Origin: Axinella damicornis
Lineage: Eukaryota > Porifera > Demospongiae > Axinellida > Axinellidae
Assembly: GCA_963931865.1 (NCBI GenBank)
Contig: OZ007506.1
Location: forward strand, 9,011,438-9,075,437
DNA: 64,000 nt
Reading direction: 5' to 3'
In this document: in pieces, positions 53,393 to 64,000 of the stretch
Numbering within the stretch: position 1 is the first letter of the stretch
Layout of the letters: each line of letters begins with the position of its first letter
The notes under the pieces: model-generated
What the model was told of the DNA's origin: nothing
The model's database searches: none
What the model saw: the letters and a program-made list of their open reading frames with translations, nothing else
Program-made: the position numbers and the translations under genes

Positions 53393-54144
53393 AATATTAA
53401 ATCCTGCTAGTCATACATTCAAGCTAGTTGTTTCATTATTAAATTTTATTAATTCACTCGGTGCCTGTCCTGTACTGGTATAATGTGTTCCTTTTACCAG
53501 GCATTTTGCCATCATGGTCTTTCATCCAGGCCTCCACGCCCAGCTTTTGTCACTTGCAGTACACGCCCAGCTTTTGTCACTTGCAGTACACGCCCAGCTT
53601 TTGTCACTTGCAGTACACGCCCAGCTTTTGTCGCTTGCAGTACATGCCCAGCTTTTGTCACTTGCAGTACACGCCCAGCTTTTGTCACTTGCAGTACACG
53701 CCCAGCTTTTGTCGCTTGCAGTACACGCCCAGCTTTTGTCACTTGCAGTACACGCCCAGCTTTTGTCGCTTGCAGTACACGCCCAGCTTTTGTCGCTTGC
53801 AGTACACGCCCAGATGCCGCTTGCAGTACTGCAAGTGACAAAAGCTACAGGTGTGGAGGCCTGGGAACAAGGCCACTTGAAAGGGCTCTATCCTATACAC
53901 GCCCAGCTTTTGTCGTTGCAGTACATGCCCAGCTTTTGTCGCTTGCAGTACTGCAAGTGACAAAAGCTAGGTGTGGAGGCCTGGGAACAAGGCCACTTGA
54001 AAGGGCTCTATCCTGCTATTCATGAAGAGATTTAATTTCCAACTTCAGTTGCGGATGCGGATATGTAAAGTTTATCTAAAGTTTATCGCAATTGCACATG
54101 ATGACATCATTGACATTGCCATGTGGGCAATGATGTCAACACGC

Positions 54145-54204
<60 letters not shown>

Positions 54205-57200
54205 ATCATCATGCGCCCTTGTCTATTGCCATGGCAACTACATTTGACAGCCAGCTCTATATACCTTGCATTGCCACCAGCTGTTGATCATCCCCACCAC
54301 CTGTTGGTCTGCCCAAGGCAAGTCACCAAATATAGCCTAGGTACATTGTAGAGGTGAGTGATTTCACTGCTGTGTAAACAAGCTAACATGGTCTTACTTC
54401 TTTGATGGTTATGTGGCAGCTGGTCTGTAAATAGGAGGTGTATCTTAGTATGATATCACTGATGGTATAATAATTTGCAGCTGGTGTGACAATGTTGTAG
54501 CTGTGGACACTACAGGTGTTGATGTTTATTTCAGTGGTCAAACCACATACATAATTGCCGAGCGGGAAGCGAGGCAACTAATCGTGCAGTGTGGAGGTCG
54601 AATCTGAGCTAGTGCGACTATATTTGTCCGTAACGCAGTGGATGCGGCCCTGCACGTAAATTACGCATTGGACCCCGCGCGCGGCCCCCGCGCGCGTGCG
54701 TATACAACCCGCACGCGCACCATGTGATCTCTCCTTTGTCCTTTACAAAATGGATGAGTATGAGTCAGTTTCTGACAGGAGATGACGATTGACAAGGCAA
54801 AGAGTGCAGCGACATCGAGGGAGAACTGATGAGGCGAGGAGGGAGACTGCCAGAGCGGCTGATCACAAGAGACTTGGCAGGCAGAATGAAGTTAACGTTC
54901 GCCGTTCACAGAGACTCGCTATCACTCGTGGTTATGTTCTGAAACTGCCAAATTGTATCAAAGCTTCCCGCGAGGCATCTCTGCATGGTCAACCACGTAT
55001 GCACTAGTAATATATACAAGTTCCATACAAGTTCCCTAAAGTCGTGTATATTCACAGGGATGGATTGTGGTACTATACCATGTAAAGCACACAGACTGTA
55101 GCCTCGTACCCAGTCCCACGCCCAGCTTTTCGTCGCTGCTTAGTACGCTTTACCGTACTAAGCAGAGACGAAAAGCTGGGCGTGGGACTGGGAACGAGGC
55201 TACACAGACTGCATGGCTTTAGGGGATACTCCAAAACTCAAAAGCCTCAGGTTGCCTCCAAGGACATGCAGGCATAGTATATGGGGCATAGTGTAATCTA
55301 CCCCCCCCTCCACACACACACACACACACACACACACATCCATGTCCTGACGTCATTCAATACTCCCAGGCCTTCCCCAGCCCTTTTTTCACACTCTTCT
55401 GCATTAGCAAAACGAAGAACGAAAACAGGCTAGTCCTTGGGACGACGCTAACAAACACCCTAATTCATATTGAACTCATACTTGCTCCTCCAAGAATATT
55501 AACTGCATATTTCCAGTTAACTCCCTCAAACTTCACACATTCGTAACTCTACCCACACCAAACCATCAAGGGGCATTCAATAGTTACGAATCTCGGCCAA
55601 CCACTGCCCGCCTGTTGTGACTCCAAATTGCTCACGCAAATGAGGGGGCAGTAGCTGCATGAGCAAGCGAAGCTACTTGTACATACTACCTACACACTAT
55701 ACACGATGCATACCCACCTACAAGGTCTGTTCCAGCGTAGAACTTGGTGTAGGTCGCATTGAACCCACGTCGGACCTCCGTACTGTCTGTACTGAGGACA
55801 AGTGTCAGTTCCCTTCCTGTTGAATGGAAGCTAACGTTCACTTTGCCGTGCTCACCTGCGGAAAAAAATGATTTGATTTAATGTTACCATACAAGCTAGA
55901 GAGTGTTCTGTTTATTATGCACATGTAGACAGTCTAGTTACCTGAGAAAATATTTTTCAGTAAGCTTTTCCCAGCTTAACATCCCCTCCAAAGTACGTGA
56001 AGGCTGCCTTCTTCTCAATTTGAGGGTATGTACATCAGAACAAGAAAAAGAAAATGTCTGTTGCAGCATGGGGATAGAACCTGGGACCTCTAGGTCCACA
56101 GTCCAGCATTTTAACTGCTAGGCTAGCGGCACAATTCTGAGCCAATATGATAATTTATGTAGGATTGAATTCATAGAAATTCCTGGAATGTAAATTTTGA
56201 TTAGCTCTACATTGATAAGAAAAGGAAAGTGACATGGTCATAGGTCTACAAGTGCCTTGGCCCTTGACACGGGCTGTGCGGATCCATCAACAGATGACAG
56301 CACACTCTTTTTCTTTACTTTATGCAAAATGATGCAAACGGCAAGGGATGTACACTGGGAAAGAGGCTACATTATTAGCAAGATCACAGTTAATTTGAGA
56401 GTTTGAGAGTGTGGAGCTGTGAAAGGATATCGATTACGCTCACTATTCAACTCCTCATGTAGCTGCTGTATCTCTGCAAGCCCTGAAAAAATACCTGACG
56501 CCCTCATGTGGGTTGCTTATAAATGTGCTTTACGTATTAGACACTACCCTCATTCCCAGGCCCGAGACGGCGAGGAGAAAAGGGCCTGGTTTCCACTGTT
56601 TGCGCATGTGCTAAATAGCGGTGGAATTCCACCGGCACTGTGGACGTTCGATTATGTTTGTACACTCGTGACGTTGAAGTGGATAAACGTGATCCATACA
56701 GTTAACTACCTAGCTATAGTAAGAGAGTGGTGTGCCTTACAACAGCTCTCGATCGTGCTCTCCTATGTCCTCAGGCGACAAGACGCTCCTGAATTGAGCA
56801 AGAACAGTGACCTGCGATTGAACGATGGGATGTTTTCGTGTGGCTGCCGTCGCACCGACCGGGTGGAGTCAGTATGCTACCAGACTCTTCCGTTTGTTTT
56901 GAATAACGAATGTCGGGTAAGTCTGTTGCTGGTGGCAGTGCAATTAAGCTGGTGACAGATAATTAAGCGCATGCGCAAACAGTGGAAACCAGGCCCTCTT
57001 CTCTTTGCCGTCTCGGGCCTGGGAACAAGGCTAATTAGACACATACTCAACTGTAGCATAATTTTGGCAGGCTATCAAATATTGGATGAAGGAACACTGG
57101 CAACAGCCTGAAAACAAATAGTGCAAGATTACTAGGGACTACTAGGGACTAGTAGGGACTACTAGGGATTTCTAGGAATTAGGTACTACAGACTCCTAAG

Positions 57201-60200
57201 ATTATGGCCTATTCTCTAACCTGTAAGCTCTGCAATGAGTTTGGAGTGGTTGCAGCAGAAGCCATCATAAATCCTGATGACATCATAGTTCTCTTCGAGA
57301 GTAAGATCAGTGAAGTTCACTCTCACGTGCTGTTGTGTATCGCTGATGATTGTCCACACACAATGTAGGTTGTTTGGGTATGACCCAGGGAAGTTGGGAG
57401 AAGTCAGTTTGTCATGGCTGCGGAGATAGATGCTGCCTCCACAAGATCCTTTTGGGAGGACAAGGGATAGGGGGGAGGGAGAGGGGAGGGGGAGATGTGG
57501 GGAGAGGAGAATGAGGGAGACAGGAGGAGGAGGGAGAGTGAAGAATGAGAGAAATTGAAGAGCGGAGGATTGTGAAGAGGGAGAGGAGGAGGAGGAGGAG
57601 GATCGAGAGGGAGTGAAGGTACAAGGAGGAGGAGGAGGAGGAGGATCACGGGGGAGTGAAGAGGAGGAGGAGGGAGAGTGAAGAGTAAGGGGAGGAAGAT
57701 CGAGGGGGAGTGAAGAGGAGGAGGAGGGAGAGTGAAGAGTAAGGGGAGGAAGATCGAGGGGGAGTGAAGAGGCAGAAGAGGATCAAAGGGAGTGAAGAGG
57801 CAGATGAGGGTGAAGAGGGGAGGAAGTGTACCGATATTGATAAAGGTATCAACTTCTTGAAACTGAAGTCAAAGTGCATTACAATGAGGCAGTCATGGAA
57901 GTTGTGATAGCAACAGTTCAGAGTGGCAATCTTGGAGTCACACTATCTGCTTCCTGAGCTGACTCACCAGTGGGAGTTTTGTACAATATGACATATTGTA
58001 GTAACCCAGAAGGTCACTGGATAAACAGGCTGTATGGAGTGTGCACAAGTGCTACATTTTATGAGGTTCCATACCATGTGGTGACATAATTATCATAATT
58101 GTGTGACACATGACATAATAATACCATGGCAACGCTAATAATTTTGTGTCAGGTGCCACCACTGTGGAAGGCTATATCCTTGTAGTTGTCAAACTGTAAA
58201 AACAATGGCACTCTCAAGTTTACAAAGCTGATGACACATCATGTTCACAAAGCTATGACACCTCATGTATACTAAGGAAGGGGTGGAGTCGCTACGCATT
58301 CTTCCATATATTATCGCAAAGTCAATGGTCAAAGCCTGAAAAACAGCGCAGTCAACAGTCAAAGCCTCGACAATCAGCGCAGTCAACGGTCAAGCTGTGC
58401 AAAAGAGCAGGTCAAAGTTTTGACCCACAGTCTGCAGAGTCTATGAATGCATTATTATATACCACACCCACTCCAGAGGATGAACATGGTATCCTGATTA
58501 CCCCTCAGGTAAACAAACAGGTAGGTTATCAGCTAAGAGAAATGGGTGACACAGCACTTACCAGGAAGATGCACAAGTCTATTTGGAGTTCGTGACTTGA
58601 AGTCAGGCGGCATGCCGGTATAGTCGATGACATCCCGGATGGATTCATTGATCAACTTCAGCTTCAGTTCAGATGGTGTAAGTAAGGGCTCCTGGGACAG
58701 ATGGATAGCTGCCACGCCACTAACAAGGGGAGCTGCCATACTGGTACCACTCAAATACTTGGAGCAATTGCGACACCTGGAATCAGCAGCGAGAATAAAC
58801 TCACCTGGTGCAAATATGTCTACGCATGCACCATGGTTTGTTCCCGATCCATACAGGTACAACCCATCTCCATTGCTGGTTCCAGCAACGGTTACAGCGT
58901 GCCGTGAACTCCCTGGGGACGTTCTACACGAGTCGTACTTTCCATTACCAGCCACCGTGATCACGTGAATACCTTGTCTTGTGATGGACGTTACAGCATC
59001 ATTCATTGCACGATAGTAAGATCCCCCAAGAGACATCGAGACTATGGCGGGACGACGCCTCACTGGAGCAACCCGGGCAACATAGTCCAAACCATTAATG
59101 ACAGTACTCCACGGAGCCGTGTTATCACATCTGAGTACTCTAATACTGTAGAGTCTCACTTTTTTCGCAGAACCATACGTTTTACCTCCACAAAGGCTTG
59201 CGACGTGGGTCCCATGGCCATGACAGTCAAACCCTTTTCTTGTTGTCCGTTCCAACTCATCCACTGCATCATACCCGCCATACTTTGCCCGGTACTCAAA
59301 CTCAGTGTGGTTGTAGTTGATTCCCGAGTCAAGAATGTATACATCGGCTCCACTTCCATCACCAATTGGGTTATAGAAATAGTCAAGGGGGAGGTGGGAT
59401 TGGTCAATTCGGTCTAGATACCAGGGGAGGTCTTTGTCCTGTGTTCCTGTCGCTATTCCCTCCTCTTCAATGTAATCGACTTCAGGAAGGTGGCGAACCT
59501 GTGTAGGTATGACATATATACATCAGTATAATATACAAGGTCTTACACTAGTACTGATGTGATTTTTTATCTGGAGGATCGGTGTGGGATGTCCCGGTTT
59601 GTCCCCTCTCAACACTGGGATGGGATTGTGGGTACAGTCATGTGATCGATCCTGAGGCACCTGATTTGTTGACACGTGACCAACAATAATTAGCTAGCAT
59701 CACAATGTCTCATATATATGCCTCAAACAGTAGTTGGTGTCATAATAATATTTGCATAACTGCAACATAAGAGCGAAAAATCTAAGATGCAAGTGTGCTA
59801 GAACCCAAGATTTCCATTTTACATGCGCATCCTTCAACAGGTAGGTATCAACGCAAGTGGTCTGGATATTGACACACTCTTCTACTAATAAATAAATGAC
59901 TGCTAAAACGAAGGTATTTTGCATCAAGTGAGTATGGTAATGGAGGGGGTTTCTGGACAGTCTTTTAAATCCGGTCACGGCATTCATGCCCCTTGCATTC
60001 GCTCCGTTAGCAATTCTTCTGAATTGTGGTAGCTAAGTGCGCATGCATACCCTACCTTCGAACTTTCCAATGCTGTGCAGTTGTTAGCAAAAACTGCTCC
60101 TAGAGAGCGAAAGCTGGGGCCGTGTCCGGAAATCCCCTGCTGTCCGGAAACCCCCTCTGTTACCTTACCATGGTTTCAGACTGCCATGGAGCTAGCTCCA

Positions 60201-60645
60201 AAGGTCACTTGAACCCATAATTTTGACATTAACCCCCTGACTACTGTGCCGGCTAAAAGCAGCTCTGCTCACACTTGAAACTGCTTGTGTGGCTTTGCAA
60301 GTAGTTATTCGGTTCACACCTTCAATTTTTCCTTTGGGAGCCCTAGCAATATACAGCATTTATTTTTTTTACCAGCTCTAGTGAATACGAAGACAGCTTC
60401 ACAGTGAACGCCTTGGCAACCTTCTCCACGTACCCGTACACCTTACTGTCGTCCGACATCCGCAGGATCCTCGTAAGCACTTGCTGCAGCTCCGCCACGG
60501 ACGTTTTCTCCTTCAGCACAACGATGTAGTGGCCGGTCGTCGGTGCCTCCCTGGGAGCTCGCAGGACGGGCCGCCGGCAGAGTCCGTCATGTGCGCCCGC
60601 CGCTAGCAACAACAGTGACAGACAAAAGCTCCACTGCTTCGCCAT
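52392..60645 (-). CDS. Secreted PCSK9-like subtilase with CUB domain and C-terminal repeat region
   Basis: Five exons in phase: 60645-60373, 59498-58562, 57448-57221, 55855-55718, 53260-52392, giving 814 residues. Signal peptide MAKQWSFCLSLLLLAAG; I9-type prodomain (HYIVVLKEKTSVAELQQVLT, residues about 38-110); and an S8 catalytic domain with Asp148 (YILDSGINY), His186 (HGHGTHVAS), oxyanion Asn276 (TVAGNGKYDSC) and Ser344 (LSGTSMAAP), all present. A CUB domain (CGGSIYLRSHDKLTSPNFPG ... IRIYDGFCC ... GFNATYTKFY) is split over two phase-1 exons. The last exon (289 codons) has spaced GYxxxW/Y repeats (QEKGYKVIWVTTY, TQQGYSVWYLSD, RRDGYQLISHSF) resembling bacterial tandem repeat domain 1; that label is inference. 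The join to the last exon relies on phase and on an acceptor after a CA microsatellite, so it could be a separate gene. Predicted extracellular serine protease. Confidence 0.85.
53278..53389. repeat. (TG)n microsatellite
   Basis: About 110 bp of TG with C interruptions, directly upstream (in minus-strand terms) of the acceptor of the last subtilase exon. ORFs of Cys-Val repeats here are artefacts. Confidence 0.95.
53532..54014. repeat. 27-bp tandem array derived from a foldback transposon arm
   Basis: Ten full copies and one partial copy of cacgcccagcttttgtc plus acttgcagta, followed by two near-identical right-end segments (ctgcaagtgacaaaagct ... aggcctgggaacaaggcc ... gaaagggctctatcct at about 53827-53894 and 53948-54014). 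The unit is the arm sequence of the TAGYCTCG-family elements, so the array is an internally amplified element. It lies in the last subtilase intron. Confidence 0.9.
54146..54203. repeat. (GAT)n microsatellite
   Basis: About 19 uninterrupted GAT triplets. Not coding: no splice-linked exon around it. Confidence 0.95.
55099..55202. mobile_element. 104-bp perfect foldback element with perfect 9-bp TSD
   Basis: tagcctcgtacccagtccca to the complementary tgggactgggaacgaggcta, with arms paired nearly to the centre (tagtacggtaaag). cacagactg is duplicated at 55090-55098 and 55203-55211. It lies in the last subtilase intron. Confidence 0.92.
56060..56135 (-). repeat. tRNA-derived SINE-like fragment
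   Basis: The minus strand has an A-box-like TAGCCTAGCAGT, an anticodon-arm-like ATGCTGGACTGTGGACC and a B box GGTTCTATCCC. Same family as 48470-48542. No flanking duplication identified. Confidence 0.6.
56545..57033. mobile_element. 489-bp foldback element carrying a RecQ fragment, perfect 9-bp TSD
   Basis: Starts taccctcattcccaggcc and ends gggcctgggaacaaggcta. attagacac is duplicated at 56536-56544 and 57034-57042. The interior is about 90% like 17726-17912 plus 24914-25342, without the Ty3 insertion. Near 56810-56910 the + strand reads, in shifting frames, EQxPAIERWDVFVWLP, Walker-A-like PTGW and VCYQTLPFVL, a decayed RecQ-helicase segment. It lies in subtilase intron 3. Confidence 0.88.
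57455..57830. repeat. GGA-rich minisatellite
   Basis: Purine-rich on the + strand, with a unit of about 54 bp (containing gagggggagtgaagaggagg) repeated about three times between 57645 and 57780. It abuts the acceptor of the first CUB exon, forming an extreme pyrimidine tract on the minus strand. Confidence 0.85.
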
Positions 60646-61179
60646 TATGATGCCCTAGCCAACAACTGAGCTTTAGCATGCAGAATGTGCCTTTATGCTA
60701 ACTTGCAGCAGGCAATCGAACACACCTCCCAGCCGGTTGATGCGATATGCTGAATAAAGCATGCAGCGTGCATTGAAAGTGTAATTATACGCCCACGTAC
60801 TTTCCGGCAGATAATACAAGTAATTAGTTAATCAGGCCATTTCAATTAAGCGGATTTGGTTGGTTGGGGGCACACGTCAAAACAGTACGACAGCGTGGAC
60901 CGAAAACACCAGCCCCCAGTCCTGCAGCTAGGGTCTACTTGAGAACACAGCACAAAACGTCAAAAGCAGAGGAAGGGTGGGAAAATGGATCCTAGCTAGG
61001 TGAGGACTTGTCTGTTTTTCTTTACATGTTAGCTACATGTGTTACTCACTGACGTGACCGGAAAAACTCTGCATTATGATAATGCACACTCAAGTGTGCA
61101 TTAAGGTTATGCACAATTCGATTACATTTCTGGTAACTTAGGTGCTTTATATCTCTGGCTGTATAACAGGTATTAGTAG
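60646..61179. other. Upstream flank of the subtilase gene
   Basis: No exon seen. The subtilase promoter is presumably here. A palindromic word pair (aatgcacactcaagtgtgcatt) lies at 61081-61102. Confidence 0.4.
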
Positions 61180-61806
61180 TACTCACGTGACCCTCAACGA
61201 ATCAGACGCCTCAGAGTCGATCACATGACGGAGCATTAAAACACACTTTAGTGTGCATTATCTAGATAGAGTAAGCAACTGATTATCGGACGACATGTAA
61301 AATCGGACGTGCTAGCACCGAACGAGTATAATACCAGAAGTGGCCAGGACCTTCAGTCGATACTACAGACCCATCCCACGTCAAATTACTGAGGGGCAGG
61401 CGAGAATCCAACCCTCAAAAATTCTCAGGCACTACTACACAGTACTTGCTTGGTCGTGATGAAGAGATATACAGCGATCTGTGTATATTTTTAGCTATCT
61501 GCACATAACTTACAGGATCTAGGCACGCATAATCTTCAATTCATGCCCAAATTGCTTTTCATGCCACCCTGCAAAATACACTAGGCTACCTAAGCAACAA
61601 GTCAAATACTTTGACACAAAGTATAAGGCCTCATTAGTCTCTGTTTAATTGAGTTTGCAACACATTTACAAGTACCACTTCCCCTATGAATAACATAATA
61701 ATTATCTCATTAAACAACCTGGCAACTGCTTGTACATCATAACCTTAATGTTCAGTCATGTGATCGTTTCTGAGGCATCTGATTTGTTGAGGGTCACATG
61801 AGTAAC
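61180..61806. mobile_element. Foldback/MITE with arms of about 50 bp
   Basis: tactcacgtgaccctcaacg ... gatcacatgac (61180-61229) pairs with gtcatgtgatcg ... gagggtcacatgagta (61754-61804). A third arm copy at 59633-59684 is solitary. No coding content. Confidence 0.7.
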
Positions 61807-61879
61807 ACAGTTAATTGCCCTATCACATGAGTCCTACTGTGCTTGCTCATGCTTGAGCGATCAACAATGGCTTGGGAGA

Positions 61880-62079
61880 GGGAGAGCATTTCTCTTGAAT
61901 GCTGATGATGAAAGCAAGGCTTGTTTGAAGACGTATATACCTATCACACAGTGATATTATTGGCGGACTAATTATTCCCATATCGGATTCAGAAGCATCC
62001 CCTGCCTCACTACCATTGGAGTCCTGATACTGGCCTTTTCTCTGTCTTCTTGTAGTCATATCCTTCGCATACGCATGTG
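61880..62079 (-). other. Open frame of uncertain status
   Basis: The minus strand reads MTTRRQRKGQYQDSNGSEAG then DASESDMGIISPPIIS before a GTATAT donor-like site. It could be a first exon, but no partner exon was found downstream, so it is recorded without a gene call. Confidence 0.2.
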
Positions 62080-62624
62080 AGCTAAAAATATAGTAATGGG
62101 ACCACGGGGCCACAGTTACCAAATTGCCAGACGCAATGCCACTTTAGTTGGTTGGTTGTTTCTCCCCTCAGGCAAAAAAGTACTCGGAGTGGCAATTTGG
62201 TACTTGCAGGGATTCTAGCCTTTTATGCCGTCAAAACCGCCTCCATATCCCCCCCCCTAGGCCCTCTCGCTACCTCAATTTCAGCTCTGCGCACGGGCGC
62301 TGCACCACAGGCGTCTTCTTGGTGAACGTGGGTACCTGCCGCCCACTTGCTGCTTGTACCTTCAAGTGATTCGACCCAGCCAAGTGTTTTCTGACGTGAT
62401 ATACGCTCAGTGATGAGAGATCTGCCCCACGACTGCAGAGCTTCTTGGTAGGACTCACCGTGGTTGCTGAGTTATCAGCGCTTCAGTATTCTTTCGTGTG
62501 CCTCCAGTGCTAATGTAACACGCATCGATTGGGGCGAAATCTATATAGCTAGCTGTACAAGAGCTGCATGTATCATTCTGGTTGGGTACTGTAACTTCCC
62601 TGCAGTCCCGGCATGAAATTACAG

Positions 62625-62850
62625 CCATGGAGAAAGAGATGAAGTCCCTGCAAGAGTCTGCTGGGCTATTTAAGGTATCCATGCAGAGTTCAAGCTACTG
62701 AAAGTGTGCCGGCGTGAGATCGGGATGCTGAAAATCCTCTGGGACATGGTGTGACGCTGGCGCAGAGCAGCTTATCGGCCTGGAATATGACCATCTGGAG
62801 GGACATTAACATTGAGAACATGGAGTTCGACTGCAAGAGGTTTGTCAACA
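62625..62850 (+). pseudogene. Axonemal dynein heavy-chain fragment, decayed
   Basis: MEKEMKSLQESAGLFK, then in a shifted frame EFKLLKVCRREIGMLKILWD and M, then after another shift SLSAWNMTIWRDINIENMEF and DCKRF. These match, in order, the conserved N-terminal tail block of axonemal dynein heavy chains (typically LF..-(Y/F)K.LK.CR.E...LK.LWDM, then W..T.WR.IN.E.M...CK.F). Frameshifts and a stop separate the pieces and no flanking exons were found. A pseudogene or captured fragment. Confidence 0.65.
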
Positions 62851-62859
62851 TTTGTAAAT

Positions 62860-63467
62860 TAATTTATCAAATGATGGTGGCATGAGGTGGATCATACTTT
62901 TGTCAAGTATGTACAGTACACATCTTTAAAATTGATGCTGATGTTCGGCAAACCTTTCTGCCGCTGGTATGGGATTCCATTGCAAACACATCTCCGGAAG
63001 ATGTAAGTGCAGCTGCTGAAGGCCTAAACGAAGCTTTGGAGATTTGTAAGTGATGCTGAACCGTTTTCTCTTACGTAGGTATGTACGTACAAAGCCAACG
63101 CTCTTCTGAAGAAGCCTGCCGCACCTTCGGAAGAAATCTTCAGATTCTCGGAAGAATCCTTTCTAGTTTGTGGTGAAGCGGCATCATAATGTATGTTGGA
63201 ATAGCGTTCCGGATCTTGGCATCAATTTTTAAGACACGCACCCTAAACTTTGAACTATAACAATTAGTAAAGTTATAGGGCACCCACGATACAAACCGGA
63301 AGTGGGTGCTCTTTTAAGGTTAAGGGACTCGTTGAGCACTGAGCGTGGCCAGACAGTTTATTCAATCCCATTTTTCACACAGAAATTAAGCTAGTGAAAT
63401 CAAACTTAGAGCAGGGAGGGTAGTCCACATGCAGACTAAACATCATTAGACTATGGTATGCATAATG
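62860..63467. other. Stretch with one coding-like remnant
   Basis: Around 62950-63050 the + strand reads ADVRQTFLPLVWDSIANTSP and EDVSAAAEGLNEALEI before a stop. The family is unknown and no splice partners were found. The rest appears non-coding. Confidence 0.3.
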
Positions 63468-63840
63468 TAGCCTTGTTCCCAGGCTCCTCCCCCTACGCAC
63501 GCCGACGAAAAATACCGGGGCAGAGAGCCTGGTATGCTTTCGCACGTGATACGCGGCACGTTGACGTCACTGCTATAATTCACTTATCGTTACGTCACAA
63601 CTGGAGCGTGCCGACTTCTGTGGCAGTGATAGATCGACATAGGGAAGATTTGCCGATGGCGACAACTGCGGAGAACAGTACCTCGCAATACAGACACCCG
63701 TGGATAGCGGTACAGTTCAGTATAAGCTACAAAATGCAACTTACTCGTTCCAGACTGTCCAGTGACGATAATCTGTCCCCGAGGATTGATGAGCGCCATT
63801 TACTGCACAGCGTGGTGTTTGTTTACGCTTCTACAGGCTA
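63468..63840. mobile_element. Foldback element fragment, TAGYCTCG family
   Basis: The left end tagccttgttcccaggct is clear, and the interior (cctccccctacgcacg ... cacgttgacgtcac) resembles the short patch at 10160-10215. The right terminus is absent or diverged (caggcta at about 63835). Confidence 0.5.
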
Positions 63841-64000
63841 AGACTTGTACCGTAGGCGCTCTCTAATTATGCGTCGCTCAAAAAATAATTATTTTTGAAA
63901 TGTAACGCAATAATAGAAATTCGGTCGCCTAAAAGGTGACGCAAAATTAGAAATATGACTCATAATTAGAAAATAACTGGCTTTCGATCAGCGAAGTGCA

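Noticed and set aside
53137..53410. Cys-Val repeat ORFs
   Set aside because: Translation of a TG microsatellite on the strand opposite to the subtilase exon.
53461..54025. ORFs of RPAFVTCST-type repeats, and the array as a CRISPR candidate
   Set aside because: Direct 27-bp units without unique spacers, derived from a transposon arm in eukaryotic DNA. Neither a gene nor a CRISPR.
54383..54577. Minus-strand open frame (LTTEININTCSVHSYNIVTPA) as an exon between CUB and the last subtilase exon
   Set aside because: It ends at a donor-like GTAAGA but in phase 0, whereas the flanking exons join in phase 1. No good acceptor. Kept only as a weak possibility.

Overview
This window looks like nuclear DNA from an early-branching, probably marine metazoan. 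A sponge is my best guess, but nothing seen here fixes the phylum. It has intron-rich animal genes with GT-AG introns, a ciliary gene (SPEF1), eukaryotic tRNA-Leu genes, dense microsatellites, and many DNA transposons plus one Ty3/gypsy retroelement. The genes were rebuilt exon by exon, keeping reading phase across every splice junction.

Layout. 1-2.7 kb: a large foldback palindrome, a broken RecQ-helicase fragment and small palindromic elements. 2.77-9.79 kb (+): a 13-exon gene for an 862-residue CxxC/Gly-Arg-rich/EF-hand protein, with a tRNA-Leu(CAG) cluster antisense in intron 2. 9.8-15.8 kb: repeats, a degenerate ORF, a dead Tc1/mariner-type transposase and a hAT-like MITE. 31.56-15.86 kb (-): SDF2, whose 9.6-kb intron 4 holds a foldback transposon that itself holds a young tandem Ty3/gypsy composite (17.9-24.9 kb). 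31.84-35.45 kb (+): SPEF1, divergent from SDF2 with only 284 bp between start codons and an RFX-type X-box in that gap. 36-38.9 kb: 27-bp tandem arrays and a possible receptor-tail exon. 47.76-38.95 kb (-): a secreted GH39 glycosidase in 13 exons, with an internally deleted hAT element in intron 2. 50.30-51.18 kb (+): SLC25A51, the mitochondrial NAD+ carrier, in one coding exon. 60.65-52.39 kb (-): a secreted PCSK9-like subtilase with a CUB domain and a C-terminal repeat region. 60.7-64 kb: repeats and a decayed axonemal dynein heavy-chain fragment.

The strongest non-gene signal is a family of palindromic elements with termini TAGYCTCGTTCCCAGRC...GYCTGGGAACGAGRCTA. They range from 40 to about 570 bp, and many are flanked by perfect 9-bp target duplications, which suggests Mutator-like elements. 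Two or three copies carry a RecQ-helicase fragment, as Pack-MULEs carry host-gene pieces. The Ty3 composite is two units sharing a middle LTR: one keeps gag-protease, the other keeps RT-RNaseH-integrase, and both keep LTRs, a tRNA-Pro-type primer site and a polypurine tract. The host genes have no obvious shared pathway. SPEF1, and perhaps the EF-hand gene, point to cilia; the others cover ER protein quality control, mitochondrial NAD+ import and secreted hydrolases.
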